Shown piece by piece: positions 22,546 through 36,000 of a stretch of 64,000 nt of DNA (its first letter is position 1; every line of letters begins with the position of its first letter). The position numbers and the translations under genes were made by a program. The DNA comes from Agriotes lineatus (Eukaryota > Arthropoda > Insecta > Coleoptera > Elateridae). Under the pieces are notes generated by a model, which searched no databases, was not told the origin of the DNA, and saw only the letters and a program-made list of their open reading frames with translations. The stretch covers positions 310,001 through 374,000 of the forward strand of contig CALNHX010000283.1 in the NCBI GenBank assembly GCA_940337035.1. Reading direction: 5' to 3'.

Positions 22546-23230
22546 ATCATACAAAAAACAGAAGTTGTTCCAAATTATTGCTAATTCCTACTCTTTTTAT
22601 TTCTTCTATTTTTGCTCGTGGTATCTTTGACTTGTTTTCAAGTCCCTTAGCTTCTGTCTGTATTTTCGTATACTGTTTTACAGTTTCCTTTATGATTAGT
22701 TCTTCTTCTATTCCCATTAATAATAGTTTGTGATCCGTTCCTAGTTCTGCTTGTTTTTTGGCCCACACATCTTTTACTTTTCCTTCATACGTTTTTGTGT
22801 ATGTTACAGTCTTTTATTTTTTCCATCCAGTGATTCGTATGTATATTGAGGTTCTTTTCCGTGGTTGTAGCATGTATTTCCTATTTGCATATCGTTTATT
22901 ATGCAGAATTCAAGAATTCACATTCCGTTTTGATTAATAGTAGGTATCTTCTGTTCCATACTTTCCCATGCATCCGATTGCTTTGTCTGAATCTTTTCCA
23001 ATCTTCTATTATTAACACTTCTCGATTTTTCTCTTGCTTCTATTTGTTCTTGCAGTGTTTCATAAAATTCTTTATTTTTTGTATTTCTGTGCCTTCTCTT
23101 GGTGCATATATTTGTATTGTTGTTATGATTGTTTCCAGTTTTACATCCATATAAATAATCCTAGGGTTTATTGCTTTCCAATCCACAATTTCTTTTCTAT
23201 TTCTTCGTTTGTTAACAGTGCTACTCCTTC
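22510..23230 (-). pseudogene. LINE endonuclease piece
   Basis: Minus strand: around 22920-22850 the frame gives LELCIINDMQIGNTCYNHGKE, then YTYESLDGK at 22850-22820, typical of the later half of an AP endonuclease in RTE/CR1-like LINEs. After a stop come MWAKKQAELGTDHKLLLMGI, with DHKLL as the conserved histidine block. Several stops separate these. The fragment ends where the BEL/Pao LTR begins. It is the domain that nicks target DNA in the intact element. Confidence 0.6.
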
Positions 23231-23233
23231 AGG

Positions 23234-23524
23234 TTAATTAATTAAAATAATCAATGGTACTGAAAAATCGCAGATTAACCCCCTTAAAGTTCGTACTACA
23301 CTTTTTAGAAGCAAGTTACTTCGTCGAGGTGCAGGAAGAATCCTAGCGCATTCGGCCACTAACGAAAAACAGCTGAACGCTGCGACCTCGCGATAAGCAG
23401 GTGGAAGTTTTCGGGTTTTCCAGAATCTGTATGAAATGAGCGAACTAATAAATTGAAATAATTCGAAATACAATGAATTATAATTCAAATAAAAATATAC
23501 AGTTAGACCAGAAATAATTGGTAA
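23234..23524. other. Unassigned block between LINE pieces
   Basis: Sequence that does not continue either LINE frame. The minus-strand 84-codon ORF has no recognised motif. It is slightly GC-richer in the middle (23330-23410) and may be a SINE or MITE insert. Borders are uncertain. Confidence 0.3.
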
Positions 23525-23529
23525 ATGGC

Positions 23530-24170
23530 GAAACGATTAAGCGGCGCGAAAAATGATTTCAATTTCAACTCCATCAAAACTCTTAAATTTTATTATCTGC
23601 TTTGGTTCTTGCCTTCCCACTTTATATGTATCCTCTATGTCCGTATTCGCTTCCAGTTCTTGCTGTATTTCTTGCTTCAGATTTTTCTCGCCAAAGTTCT
23701 TTCCCATAATCACCAGGTTCTTTCTTTCGTTATTTCGCTTTTGGTTCTCTATTCTTATCTTCAGTATTCTTATCTCTTCTCTTAGTTATCCATTCTCTCT
23801 CCCATTCTACTTCCTTCTTTATGAATTTCTCTTTCAGTTCTCGCAGATCTTCCCATATTTTTTCATTTGTACGGTTATCACATTTATATTTCCTTTGGTA
23901 CTTTCTGTATCACTTATAATTTGTTTTAGCTGCAAGCTCACGCTCTTTATAAATTCTTCAATTTTTTTCCATATTTTCGTGTGGCTCCCTTTCTTTTTGT
24001 AGTTATTAGTTAACTTCTCTTAAAATTTTCTTCTTTGTCTACTGTAGCCAGTTCTTCTGTTTATTTTTTATATTTCTGCTTCTTCTATCTTCCTTTTGAT
24101 CATGAAGTCTATTATGGATCCTCTACTCTCTATTTTTCCTAGTACCACTGGTTTATTTTTAGGTTGGACC
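23530..24170 (-). pseudogene. LINE ORF1 piece (coiled coil plus RRM-like)
   Basis: The minus strand is lysine- and glutamate-rich with heptad-like spacing (for example IRILKIRIENQKRNNERKNL), followed by VIMGKNFGEKNLKQEI and IEDTYKVGRQEPKQIIKF. This resembles the coiled-coil-then-RRM ORF1 seen again at 38381-38880. ORF1 proteins of this sort coat LINE RNA. Stops and shifts are present. A short unrelated block (23234-23520) separates it from the endonuclease piece below. Confidence 0.55.
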
Positions 24171-24699
24171 AATCCTGTGGGTACGCCACTGGGCACACAA
24201 TTTTGACCCAAACCCACTTGTTTAGCTTTGCAGTATTTTAAATGCGCCAACCAGAAATCAAAGCCACCTATGTTTATCACAGCATGCAATGCAAACTCTC
24301 GCCTGTACGTTATCACGCACCCAAAACACTCTGACTATTCTAATCGTTTCAAGCTTTAAATGCTGCTTTAGGCCACTTTTTATATACTGCACGTAACTGC
24401 TAGTTCTTTATCTCATTTTTAACACACTTTTTACAGTAATTAGACCTCTGTTATCACTCAATAAACATATTTCTAAACCTCAAAAGTGACACACCCGCAC
24501 TCTCGGTAATGCATCGACCATTCTTATTGCCTTTTTATAATTTTTATTTCGTCTACCTTTATCGATAGTAGATTTTTCTTTTGTTAATAGTTTTCAGGTG
24601 CAGTATTTTTCCATCTTGATTTTTTCTATTATTAGTTTTTTGGGCAAAGCCCTGTATTTGTAATTTTACATTTTTGCTTCTTCAAATCCTCATTTTCTC

Positions 24700-25190
24700 C
24701 ATTTTCGGGTGATCTCTCGCTTACTGTTCAGATTTGTTTATAATATCAACTGCATTTTTATATACCTTTTCTTCCTTAGTCTCTTTTTCTTGTATTATTC
24801 TATTGCTACTGCCTATTTGCTTGTACATTTTGTATTTCTTTATTTGTTCTACTGCATGAATCTCCCCATTCACCATAAGTTTATTGTAAATTACATATGC
24901 TCTTTGCTTCGTATAGTTCTCAGCAATCCAAATATTTGTTCCTTCAAGGTTTCTTGCCGCTTTCATAACTTCTACTTCTTTATTCCATGTTCCTATTTCC
25001 ATCAGTACTGGATGTATTTTTAGGAGCTGTTGATCTTGTCTTCCAGTTCTTTTTATCTCTTGAATTTCTCTTTCCACATCTATTTTAATTCCTATATCCA
25101 GGAATAATATTTTAATCTTTTCTTTCAGTTCCAGATCTGACTCGTTTTCTGTTTCTTCTAATACCTGCACCACCATTTTTCTCTTTCTTA
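24700..25190 (-). pseudogene. LINE ORF1 piece, second copy
   Basis: A 151-codon minus-strand frame starts MVVQVLEETENESDLELKE and continues with KIKILFLDIGIKIDVEREI, GTWNKEVEVMKAARNLEGT, IWIAENYTKQRAYVIYNKLM and EKETKEEKVYKNAVDIINKS. This is the RRM/C-terminal part of an ORF1, with the conserved W-x3-xEVMKAAR and nearly invariant basic KQR block. The N-terminal coiled coil is not in the same frame. It could belong with the pieces at 22.5-24.2 kb, but the order suggests two LINE copies. Confidence 0.6.
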
Positions 25191-25199
25191 CTTTTTAGT

Positions 25200-25640
25200 T
25201 TAATTTAAATTAAAGAAGAGAGAATGTTTCATTCAGCATCATATGTATGTATAGAGGCTGGTGCTTTACTAAATCTGACGTTTTAATCGAGTTTGAGTTT
25301 ATAAACGTTACACAGATTTGTACGTCCTCGCTTTCACACGTTTCCTTTTATCAGAAAATTTGGGCACCTGTAGATAACAACATTTTGAACCCACATTGGT
25401 GGTCTTCCAATTCTTTCTTAACAATCTTTCTTCTAGTTTCACCATGATTTTATGAGTAATACTAAGAGTGAAAAAAACCTGTAATTCTTGCATTTGTGTT
25501 GGTTACCTACTTATTTCATATATCAGTATAATATTTGACAATTCCTTTAGCATCTTACACGTTATCGAGATATTTCTCAATAATTCGGTAGTTCCTTCTT
25601 CCATATTTTATTAGTTCTAGGGGTATAAAAAAACTATAGC
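25200..25640. other. Intergenic, 3' of Elp2
   Basis: AT-rich sequence between the LINE 5' end and the Elp2 poly(A) signal. No gene recognised; the 61- and 66-codon ORFs overlap on opposite strands and have no motif. Confidence 0.5.
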
Positions 25641-25646
25641 ATATTT

Positions 25647-25652
25647 TTTATT
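25647..25652 (-). terminator. Elp2 polyadenylation signal
   Basis: Minus-strand AATAAA about 67 bp downstream of the Elp2 stop codon. Position and sequence fit a canonical cleavage signal; another A/T-rich option lies close by. Confidence 0.55.
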
Positions 25653-25718
25653 TACATATATAAAATATTATTATATAAATCAAATTAAATTAAAAACGTG
25701 ATAGTTTTGCACGTAACT

Positions 25719-27009
25719 CTATTTATCAATATTGGTAATATTGTATATTCTAACTGCATGATCAGACCCACAGCTGGCAAGTTGTAAAATAGCATTATCT
25801 GTGGTTCTATTTCCTGCTTCACCCAAGACAGGTCTAAAGGCAAGCCTTCTTACTGTTAAGTGGTGGGCCATGCTAAAAACAAGAACCAATTATTAGTTTA
25901 AATTTTAAACGAGTAATAACAAAAGTGATTATATATGATCCATAGTTTCTGTTCATAAAAGTCTGTACGTAATACGAATGACTCCAAATATATTATGCAA
26001 CATGTAAAAAACATTAAATACGTGCTTTTTACTTCACCACCTTTTACTGCATAATGTAATATGAAAAAGATCAGGATTCAAATTTACCTCTTATCTAGGG
26101 TCAACAACAATCTCCACCCTTGCAAGTTCCATTTATACAACTGTATGAGGCCAGACTCTAAACCGACAGCTGTCACGTAAAACCCAGTAATAGTAACAGG
26201 AGCAAATGCTAAAGCTGTAACAGACTCTCCTTTCAGCTCCAAATGTTGACAGGCAGAGCCATACTGCCCCAACACATTTTCGGCCGGTTTATCTGGGTAC
26301 CTGGTCCACACTACAACCTTACCATCTCGTGAACCGGTTGCGAAATATTTGGAATCATGAGACCACGCACAGCACCAAATTATTCTCGTGTGAATTCCCG
26401 TTTTCTTATCAGTCGTTGCAACCAGCTTGAAGTCATTAGTGTCGGGTTGTTTTGAAAATAACGACCACCGTCTATCCCTGGATACAGACAGCAGATGCTG
26501 CGAATCTGGGGAAAATGCTAGCTGAGCTATTGTTAGGTTGTGTGAAACAAGTTTCTGTATTTGTCTCCAAGTGGAAGTCTCCCTATTAAAAATATTTAAA
26601 AGTAAATATTACGAGTGCTTGCATGACAAAATGGTACCATAGTAAAACAGCTGCGTGTTCCGTTTTGGTTGCTTTACATGCTGAAGCAAGAAGTGATCCA
26701 TCTGTATTTGCAATCAAGGAGTACACTTCGTAACCATGCCCATATAGCTTTTGAATTTCAGGCCATAAGGTATTTTGTAATAATGTCTCTTCCGTTGGAG
26801 GTTCTAAAAATTTTTTTTTTTTTTAAATTTCATATTTCAACTGTTTGTAAGATTACCTGTAAGTTCGACAGCTGTAAAATGAGACTCTTCAGGATATGGT
26901 TCCTTGCTGCTTTTGGCTGTTGCTTGCTCAATATTGTCATCCTCATAGACAGCTTTGTTGGAAAGGCCTAAAGATGGTACCGCAGCACCTTTTGGATCAG
27001 ATTCGGTAC
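25719..27009 (-). CDS. Elp2: Elp2 exons 7-10 (residues 479-800)
   Basis: Exons 27009-26857, 26803-26638, 26582-26088 and 25872-25719, with introns of 53, 55 and 215 bp. Exon 7 starts GT, completing the AGT serine codon from exon 6 some 33 kb away. It encodes the acidic linker with [15 protein letters not shown], then the rest of the second propeller. The last exon reads [14 protein letters not shown] through [12 protein letters not shown] and stops soon after. Confidence 0.95.
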
Positions 27010-30000
27010 CTAAAAATTAATGTAAGTTTATTTTAAGAAATAAATAGTGATGGAAATATAAGTATGTTTCCCCAATTATTGTCGATAAAATATAGTAGTA
27101 GTACTAATTTATTTATCCTGCTGCTTTTCAGCTTGCATTAGGGTTCGGTTATTACATTATTAATTACATTGACCTATTTTACGCCGGTCACTCATTCTTG
27201 TCCTTTATGCTTCGCCTTCTTTGTACCTCTCACGTCCACCCTATACCCTTGTCACTTTCACTTAGTACACTTTTCACTGCTTTTCCCTTACTTATATCCC
27301 GAGTCTTATAACATCCATATACTAGATGCACTATTGTTTCTTCCTCTATTCCACATAACCTACACATCTTCTCTTCATCTCTTTTCCATATTTTTTTACC
27401 ATTTTCTTCATTTCCACATCTATACCTTGTAATTGTTTGATGGTGTCCCTTGTCTTCTTTATTTATTAGGTATTTGGGTACTTCTGTCGTCATAATGTTT
27501 CTATATACGTTATTACTGGTACTGCGGTTTATTTGGTTAAACAGCTCCTGTTTTTGTATTTCTTCATCTTTTCTTATGAGTTCTTTGCTTATTGACAGTT
27601 GTTGATCTTGTCTTCTTCTTTCTATCTCTTGTGTGGAGTAGCCGACTCTTTGGTAGTACTTTTCCCTTTTCTTTTCCCATTTATTTTTACCGTCTTCTAT
27701 TTTTTCTCCTCCTTTTTTCTTATTTCTTTCCAACATTCCTTCAATATTCTATTTTCCGTGTTGCTTCTTATTTTATCTTCATATTTTATTGCTCTATGTC
27801 CTGCCTCAATCCTCAGTTTTCTTCTTTTTGTCTCCTCTAGCACTATGATGGTGTGTTTGTATCAAGCTCCAATAGCCATTTGATATATTTTACTTGGATT
27901 TTCTAGATCTCTTCCCTCTCTTCCCAACCCCATATTTCTGCGCCATACAGAATTATACTTTTTATTATTGTATCATACATCATTAGCCTTATGTTAAAGT
28001 TTTCTCTGAATTTTCTCTTTCCTATTCCCCATATTTGGCCCAATGCCTTCATAGCTTTACTTGTGACTTCCTTTAAATGTTTTTCTGGCCCATTGTTTCT
28101 TTGGAATGTATATCCTAGGTATTTTATTTCATTTGTTTTTTCTATTTCTTCTTCGTTCCATTTCCATTTTTCTTTTTTATCTCTTCCTCCTTCTTTTCTA
28201 AAGACTATAATCTTTGATTTTTCTACATTTAATTCCATAACCTTTTTCTGTAAATATCGCTGGAATCTTATCATCATATCTTTCATTTGTTCCTTTTCTT
28301 TTGCCAGAAGTACTATGTCATCAGCATATGTTAATGACCAAATTTTCTTCTTACCAATTATCACTCCACCTGCTTGTCATTGTCTTAATTTATCTTCCAA
28401 ATCTGATATATATATCAGGAAAAGAGTCGGGCTGAGAGGGCATCCTTGTCGTAATCCTCTTTCTGTCCAAAACCTTTTAGATGTCTTTTCCTGTATTTTC
28501 ACAATGTTTACGATTTCTTCGTATAGTTCTTTTATTCGGGTAATCATGTGTTGGTGTATTCCATTTCTTTCCATCATTTGCCACAGTTCTTGTCTATTCA
28601 CCATGTCGAAGGCTGCTTTGAGATCAACAAAAAATGTAACTAGCTTTCCTTTTTTCTCCATTATTTCCTTTTCTATTATGTAGTTTAGGATATATATGTT
28701 GTCTCTTGCACTTCTTCCCTTTCTGAATCCTGATTGTGCTTCTTGAATAATGTTCTTTTCTTCCATTTGACTTCGACACGAAGTGTACGAAGTATTGAAA
28801 TTCCCTCATATCGAAAACCACTCTGAGTCAAATATCTCTAAAATTCGAGCCAACCGACTAATAAACCCACTATATCAAATCTCCGTCTCGGCGGTGCGGA
28901 TCTTTTGGTGAAGATCCCAGCCCACTAGATCAATCCCCCGTATTGGGGGGTGCCTAAACGTGCTGTGCGGGGGATGTATGTTCGTATGTGTACACGATTC
29001 CGGTCGCCAGGAACGTTCCTGAAAGTCTTGGATCGTTTTCATACGATAGGTCCTCCGAAAATGAAGGCAACATCAACTTTTGAGCTATGGTCGTCAGCAA
29101 AAATTTTTTTTTTGTTTTTTTTATAAATAACTGGTTCATAGCATTTCATTGTATTAGCGAAATTGAGTGATGCTGAGTATCGAAGTATTCTTGGAAAGCA
29201 CGGAAGGGCGCTTTTCTTGGGTGGGGGGTACCCTATATTCTTGTTTTAGCTTTCCTTCCAAGATCATGGTATATAATTTATAAGCTGTATTCATTAAGGT
29301 TATTCCCCTGTAATTCTCCGCCTTGTCTCTGTCTCGTTTTTTATATATCGGGGTTATTATTCCTGTTTTCCAACTTTCTGGAAATCCTTTGCCTTCCCAT
29401 ATATTTTTTAAGCACTCTGTTAGTCTTCCGATTATATTACCTGGTGCGTTTATCCATACTTCATTCTGCAGCTCATCTACCCCGGGGGATTTGTTCTTTA
29501 TAAATCTCTCTATTTGGCATCTTACTTCCTCTTCCTTTATTGTTGTTGTCGTTGTTTCTATTACTGTTTCTTGTCTTTGTACAATTATTTCTTCTCTTCC
29601 TAAAGTGTGTTTCCCATATTGTCATCTCTATTTTGTCACTTATCTGAAATTTTGTTTTCCTCTCTTTGTTGATGTACTTCCATGCTTCTGTTTCGTTCTT
29701 TATTTCCCTTATCTCTTTTCCATATTGTTCCATCTTCCTCTTTTTTGCTCTTTATTAGTTCTTTGTATTCCTTCGTATCTTTTATATATACATTTTTTGC
29801 AACTTTTTTAATTTTCCATCTTCTTAAACACTGTCTTACTTGCTGCTTTTTATTTTTACATTCTTTATCCCACCAAGGATTTCTACCTATTTTCCATTTC
29901 TGTATTGTCTTTTGTTCTTTCACTATATTTTCCTTAATCTTTTCTGTGAGTTCATTCATTGCATTTTCTACTGCTTCCTTTCTGAATTCAATCCTTCTTA

Positions 30001-33000
30001 AATTCTCTTTGTATATTTTTATGCTGTCTTTTGTCCATACATTTTTATTTATTCGCCTAAATTCTTTCTCTTTTGATTCAGGTTTCATTGTTTCTGCTAA
30101 GTGTATTGTTAAGGGTTGATGATCTGACTCAGTTCTCTCCCCTATTATTAGGCTTTTGATATCTTCTAGGCCTGTATTGTTGGTTATTACATAATCAATT
30201 ACCGTCTCTCCTCTAGGACCTATATACGTATATTCTCCTTCTACGTCTCCACTTATATTACCATTTAAGATATTCCATCCTCTTTCTTGTATAAATTGTG
30301 TCAATACTCGTCCTTCTGTGTTTTGTATTTTGTCTTTGGATTTTCTTTTTTCTTTTTCCCTGCCTTCTCCTATTGTTCCCCAAGTTCCTGTTCTTGCGTT
30401 GAAATCTCCGCCAATTAATAACTTATATTCTTCTTTTTCTATTATCTGGTCCTTTAGTTTGTCTATAATATTTTCTATATTTTGATTACTGTATACTGTT
30501 ATTATTCTCCAGTAGTCTCCCTTTATTTTTAATATTCTCTCCTGAATTCCTTCTTGTTGGTTTTGTTGGTATTTTGCATCTTGCATTTCTTCAATTCCTT
30601 TCTTTATCCCTGTAATTATTCCTCCTTTTGCTCTACCTTTCTTGTACTGTTCTGTTGCATATTGGCATTTCAAGTTGTAATTTTCGGGTAGTTGTTGCTT
30701 TATCTTATCCCAATCTTTCCCTTCTATCCATGTTTCATTAAGTCCTATTATCTCATATCCTTTTAAGTATTCCCAAAAATCTTCATCCTTATATATTATT
30801 CCTGACACGTTCCAGAAGATTACTTTTATTTCTGTTTCACTATCCTTGAGTTTTAATTTGTCCTAAATCTTTAATGCTCCCTTTCCTTGTCTTGCTTGTC
30901 CGTTGCCAACATAGTTTTTATATATTTGTAGGCTTCTCAATCTTCGTATTATCCTTTCTGCTGGTGGGGGTATTTTAATTTTTTTTCATTTTTAGTTCTT
31001 CTATTGCGTATGTATGTTTTGGTTTATTTGACTGCTGCTTTATATTATTTTCCTTAATCGTTAGCCTTTTCTCGTTGCTTGGGTCGTCGTTGTTCCTTTT
31101 GATTGTCCTTTTTTCAGTTTGTTGTTCATAAAATATAATAGGCTTTTGATTGGCAACATCAATTTCTCCATACAAACACACGTAATTGCCACCGCCTGAA
31201 ACACACCAGTACGTTGCAAACTTCTATAACGTCCACATTTGAGCGTCTTTTTGATACTTCAACAAATTTTTCCTTAAATTTTATTTCTCATCTCTATTGT
31301 GTATAATTCTCAATTGCGATCCAACCTTTATCGTTTTACTCTTGATAAGCAAAGAGCGCGATAACAACAAACAGCCAGTCTCAGAGCATTAACAACTGTA
31401 TAGGTACAAAAACGTTGAGCGGTGTAAGCGATAAAAACCATAAAAAAAGACAGTCTATATCTTTAATCAACAACACATGCGAATATGTCGCCATCTTACG
31501 ATGGCTCAGGATTTGTCAGCTCTGATCACCATGTCTTAAATAACACTCGTACGATTACAGAATGTCATCAACCAGTGATGACAATTTAACTGAATAAGAA
31601 ACGAACACAAATTAATGGCAAAATGTAAAACTCACTAAAAAGAGATAAATAAATTGCAATAATAAACATCAGCAAAACATACCTCTAACCAATAGATACA
31701 CCTATAGATAAAGAGGAAACTACTAATGATAAACAATCAGAAATCAAAATTCAAACACCACTTCCATTGTTCGTTGATGGAGTAAATAATTACCAGGAAA
31801 TGACAAATAATAAATACTAGACGTTATTGAGAATGGACGTTAATAAATTAATATTATTTAATCTTAGTTTAGTGTCTAACTTAAATGTAATTATGTAAGG
31901 AAGAGTTTAATAACTTCCTGCCCTTGAAAATACATGCCGATCGGTGTGAAAGGATTCGTACAAACCAAAGGGCCGGAACTAAATAGCCTTAAATAGCCAT
32001 TTACAAGCTTTCTTCTAAAACGGAAATTTTGGTGATGGTAGATATTAACTGAAAACGGTAGCGAGCAGATTGCTCCCGAGACAAATAACTTGTAAATAAA
32101 CATATTTTAATCTACTGAGGTCTAATTTCTCAAGTCGAGCCTTTGGACAGTGTAACTTGTAATCTGTGACGAGCTGAAATCCCCTTCCTTAGAAGTATCG
32201 TTACAGTAGATTAAGAAAACACAGGTATCACCAAATGGCATAAAGGAAAGACAAAAACTCAAACGCAGACTGTATGTTCAATGGTAAAACATCAAAAACA
32301 TGTTATCCTAAAAAGGATTGCATTGGGGAAAGATTCATATTCTAGCCTGCGAGAGAATAGCATGGTGAGCTCTCAACAAGGCTAGACACCTCACAGTAGA
32401 ACAGGATCGACCAAGTCAAGTGAAGTGACACCTGATATGACATTTCTAGTTTTAACAAACTTGTTTAAGCTTCGCATAATATACTGGGGGCCTACTGACC
32501 CCAGCTAAAATTTCATTTCAAGATAAAGTTTATGTAAATTCAGTTTGAATCCCCACTAATGTACTCCCACTCTCATTTGCATCAAATGTCCTAGTAGTGT
32601 TTTTACAAGCATTCAAGCTGGTGATGCGGTCTGATAGCCCCCACCCAGCGTGTGTTCCTTGTACAGGGTGTCCAAAAATGGCGGATTAACTCTACGGTGC
32701 GTTACTGAGGGATGCCTAATAAACCCTGGAAAAATATGAAAAAAAATCCCTGGGCTGTATTTTTCGAAATATTTCGAAATTAATAAAAATAAATCTGGCA
32801 ACATTGATACTGCAACAATTTCTCAATCAAAAATGTATCCATAGTAAGTTGTTAATATGTTGGTGACACTGTAAGTCTATGTCAAATTCGAGGTTAGTAG
32901 GTTAGGTTTTGCGTCAATCTGTGTCAAAACTGAAGCAAAACCTAACCTACTAACATCGAATTTGACATAGACTTACAGTGCCACCAACATATTATTCATA

Positions 33001-36000
33001 CAACAAATATTTCAATGCCAAGCTTGATTTCGTATATTATTATTATACAAAGCCTGTTTGCCATATTTAGTTATTGACAAACTCAAGAGGAAATCAGTTT
33101 TTTAAAATACTTAAATATTGAAAACAATTTAGTTAAATCCCAAGAATATTAAAAAAACAGATATTTTAATAAGTCCCAGATATATTTGACACTAGAATTA
33201 TATACTAGTTATTTAAATAAATGGATTTTATTACCCACCTTTGACCAGAAATATTTTGAAAAATACGGCCCAAGGAATTTTTTTCATATTTTTCCAGGAT
33301 TCATTAGGCATCCCCAAGTAACGCACCGTAGAGTTAATCCGCCATTTTTTGGACACCCTGTATACAAATTTTACAGTGTCATTTCACTCTCTCCATGTAT
33401 ACAATATTGTAAGTCTTAATTTTGCAACAATAATATACTGAACTTCAACTAATAGTTATTTAACCAACAAGTGTGTTAATGAAGGCGATTAATAATCGAA
33501 ACTGTTTAAAGCACGAACGAGCGATAGCGAGTGAGTGCCTTTAATAGTTGAGATTATTAATCCCCATTAACAAACGAGTTGATTACAAAATGTTTTCGTT
33601 GACCGCAAAATATTTTTTTGTGGCGAAAAATTTGATTAATGCAACTAACCTCCATGCAAAATATCATCAAAACGTCAAAATCACAAAAACAGTTAATTAA
33701 TGAAAAAGATTATATTAATCAAAAACAGTGTATTAATGACGTCTATTAATCCATCCTTTTTTAGGAAAAATCATTCATTAATATTGAAATTAACAAGCGG
33801 TCAACAAAAAATATAATTAATGGAAACTAGGTTAGTTAGTTAGTTATGATGTTTATTTAGTTACTACTAATACATTGCACTCACAGAATAGTACACTTAT
33901 AAATTAAATAAATAAAATGACATGCATAAATATTCAACAAGGTAACCAAATTGAAATAATTAATATTTCATAGTGCACTAAACAAAAATATTTTTTTAAA
34001 TCCATCCAAAAAATTAAATAACAATAATATACTATAAAAATAACTAAATACATTTACACTATTCAGTTAAATGCAGTCCCCTTATTTCTCTTTTAATGGT
34101 TATTTATGTGCCCAAGGCGTAGCCGCAGGCTCTAACACAACAAGGGGCATAAACACTAGTTAGCAACGAGTTGCATACAATATTTTATGTACAGACCAGA
34201 ATATTCACAATTAAAACCAAATTTTATTTTTTTTAAATTGTGGCAACCTACAATGTCACTGTTTGTCAGATTGACAAACACGAGCCTGAGCAAGCCGTAG
34301 AGTGCTTTAAAGTGAACTACTTTACAGCCCGCTTAGTGTTGTTTAGCGGGCCATAATAAATGTACCAAGGGCATTATGAAGATGTTTATGCCCAATCGCG
34401 CGTGACAAGTTTACAAGCCCGAGGGCCTCTGGTCTGAGGGTTTGAAAGTCGCCTGAGTGTATAAACATCAAGTAATATAATATGCCTTGTATCCCAGTTA
34501 TTAAGAAACAATAATGTACTACTAAGACATAAAGTACTTTATTGTCCTTGGACTGTAACATGACACTTTACTCCCTCAAATATAGAGTATAAAGTAACCA
34601 ATTCCATCCTGCCATACATAAAAATATTTATTTACACAATTCCTTTAAAATCATTGCTTTGACTATTGTATTTATAACTCCCTTAACAAATAATGAATTG
34701 AAAGATTCAAACATTTTTTATACGATAGGTAGTAGAGATATAGGGCGGTAATTTCCCTGATCATCCATGGACCCCTTATTTTTAAAAACAGGTACTATCC
34801 TTGCTATCTTTAGAGCTGTGGGAAATATATTTTGAGATATGCACAAGTTAATTAGTTTGGTACGAGGAGAGATGATGTAATGTAGCATGCTGTGTGGATG
34901 CTTAATTAATTCAATATTAATATCCAGATATCTAAAGGGTATCATGTGATAACAGTTAGTGATAGATTACTGGTGGTAGTAACAATAGGCAACCAGGGGG
35001 TTGTTTACTGCAAGTGAAAAAACTTCTTTAATTTTGAATAATCTACGTTTAATAAGTCACGTTAAAGGGCTAACTTTCCTTTAATTGTGAGAGTAATATT
35101 GTATATTTGGTACGTGATAGCAAGATAGCCTTCTTCACGATCAAATTTGACCAAAGGTCACAATTATTATTCATATTATAATTTCAAGATTGTTTGAAAC
35201 CATTTGAAGTAGTAATTGGTACTTAAACCATCAGTTAGTGAAAATGAGAGTGATTGTGGCATGCTGTACTACCGTTTATCAAGGTATTAAAAGGTACGAG
35301 AGCTACAACGATCTATTTTGGGTCTTCAACAACTCAAGGGAGGTGTTTGACGACTACCAATCAGTTAGGAGCTGATAGAAAATACACTCAAGGTACAAGT
35401 GAGGATGATAATATTCATTTTCTTTATAATCTTTACATTTAATTCATAACAGTCCCTGCTCTCACTGTTTCTTAAGCAATTTATTCTTTCTCTAACCATG
35501 TTATGTGTCACAGGTGAAAACATAAAAGGTTCATTTCTAGGATTTCCAAATCTGCCAGGAATGTACTCATCAAAAGTTGTATTGAGGCTAGGCAGTTCAG
35601 AAATTATATTATCAGCAACATGAACAAAAAAAGATATTAAATGTTTCTGCGTTCAAACTGGTTGACATATTTTTACCATTATTATTTGAATTAGACTTTA
35701 TTACAGTCCACATAGCACGTTGTTTATTGGATGATGCATTGATATATCCATCATAAGCAGTTTTTTAGCTTTTGATATTTCATGGCGATATTGTTTTTTG
35801 TATTTATTGACAACGGCTTCCAGAAGATCAGGCACAGCACCTTCTACGAGGTTCCACCTGGCTTCTCCCTCAGATGTCAATGCGTCCGATTAGCCCAAAC
35901 AGCCCCGACGAAGGTGTCTCCCTCAGCCACTTCCAAGTTAACAATCTGGTTCGCCTAGGAAGACAGAAACTCCGCCTGAGCATGTGTTCCAGGCTACCGA

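Larger units (their letters stand above)
27190..31200 (-). mobile_element. Long LINE with endonuclease, RT and C-terminal knuckle
   Basis: Minus strand from 31200: a basic ORF1-like tail (31181-30975), an endonuclease ORF (30808-29636), an RT in several frames (about 29500-29270, then 28766-27740), and a C-terminal C-x2-C-H-C box (27360-27310). A 470-bp block at 28770-29240 interrupts the RT between the blocks ending ILEGKLKQE and starting [14 protein letters not shown]. It is the longest LINE copy in the window. Confidence 0.8.

Noticed and set aside
25719..27009. A separate WD40 gene next to a second WD40 gene at 60-61.7 kb
   Set aside because: The phases, the protein order and the split serine codon show that both clusters are one Elp2 gene.
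29323..30119. Long hydrophobic F/S/L-rich ORFs on the plus strand (also at 18.0, 23.6, 27.6, 28.0, 37.5 and 38.3 kb)
   Set aside because: These are the antisense of lysine-rich LINE coding sequence; purine-rich sense strands give T-rich, Phe/Leu/Ser-rich shadows that look like membrane proteins.
32613..32804. Paired ORFs at 32613-32804 and 33186-33419 with the same peptide
   Set aside because: Mirror reading of the TIRs of one foldback element.
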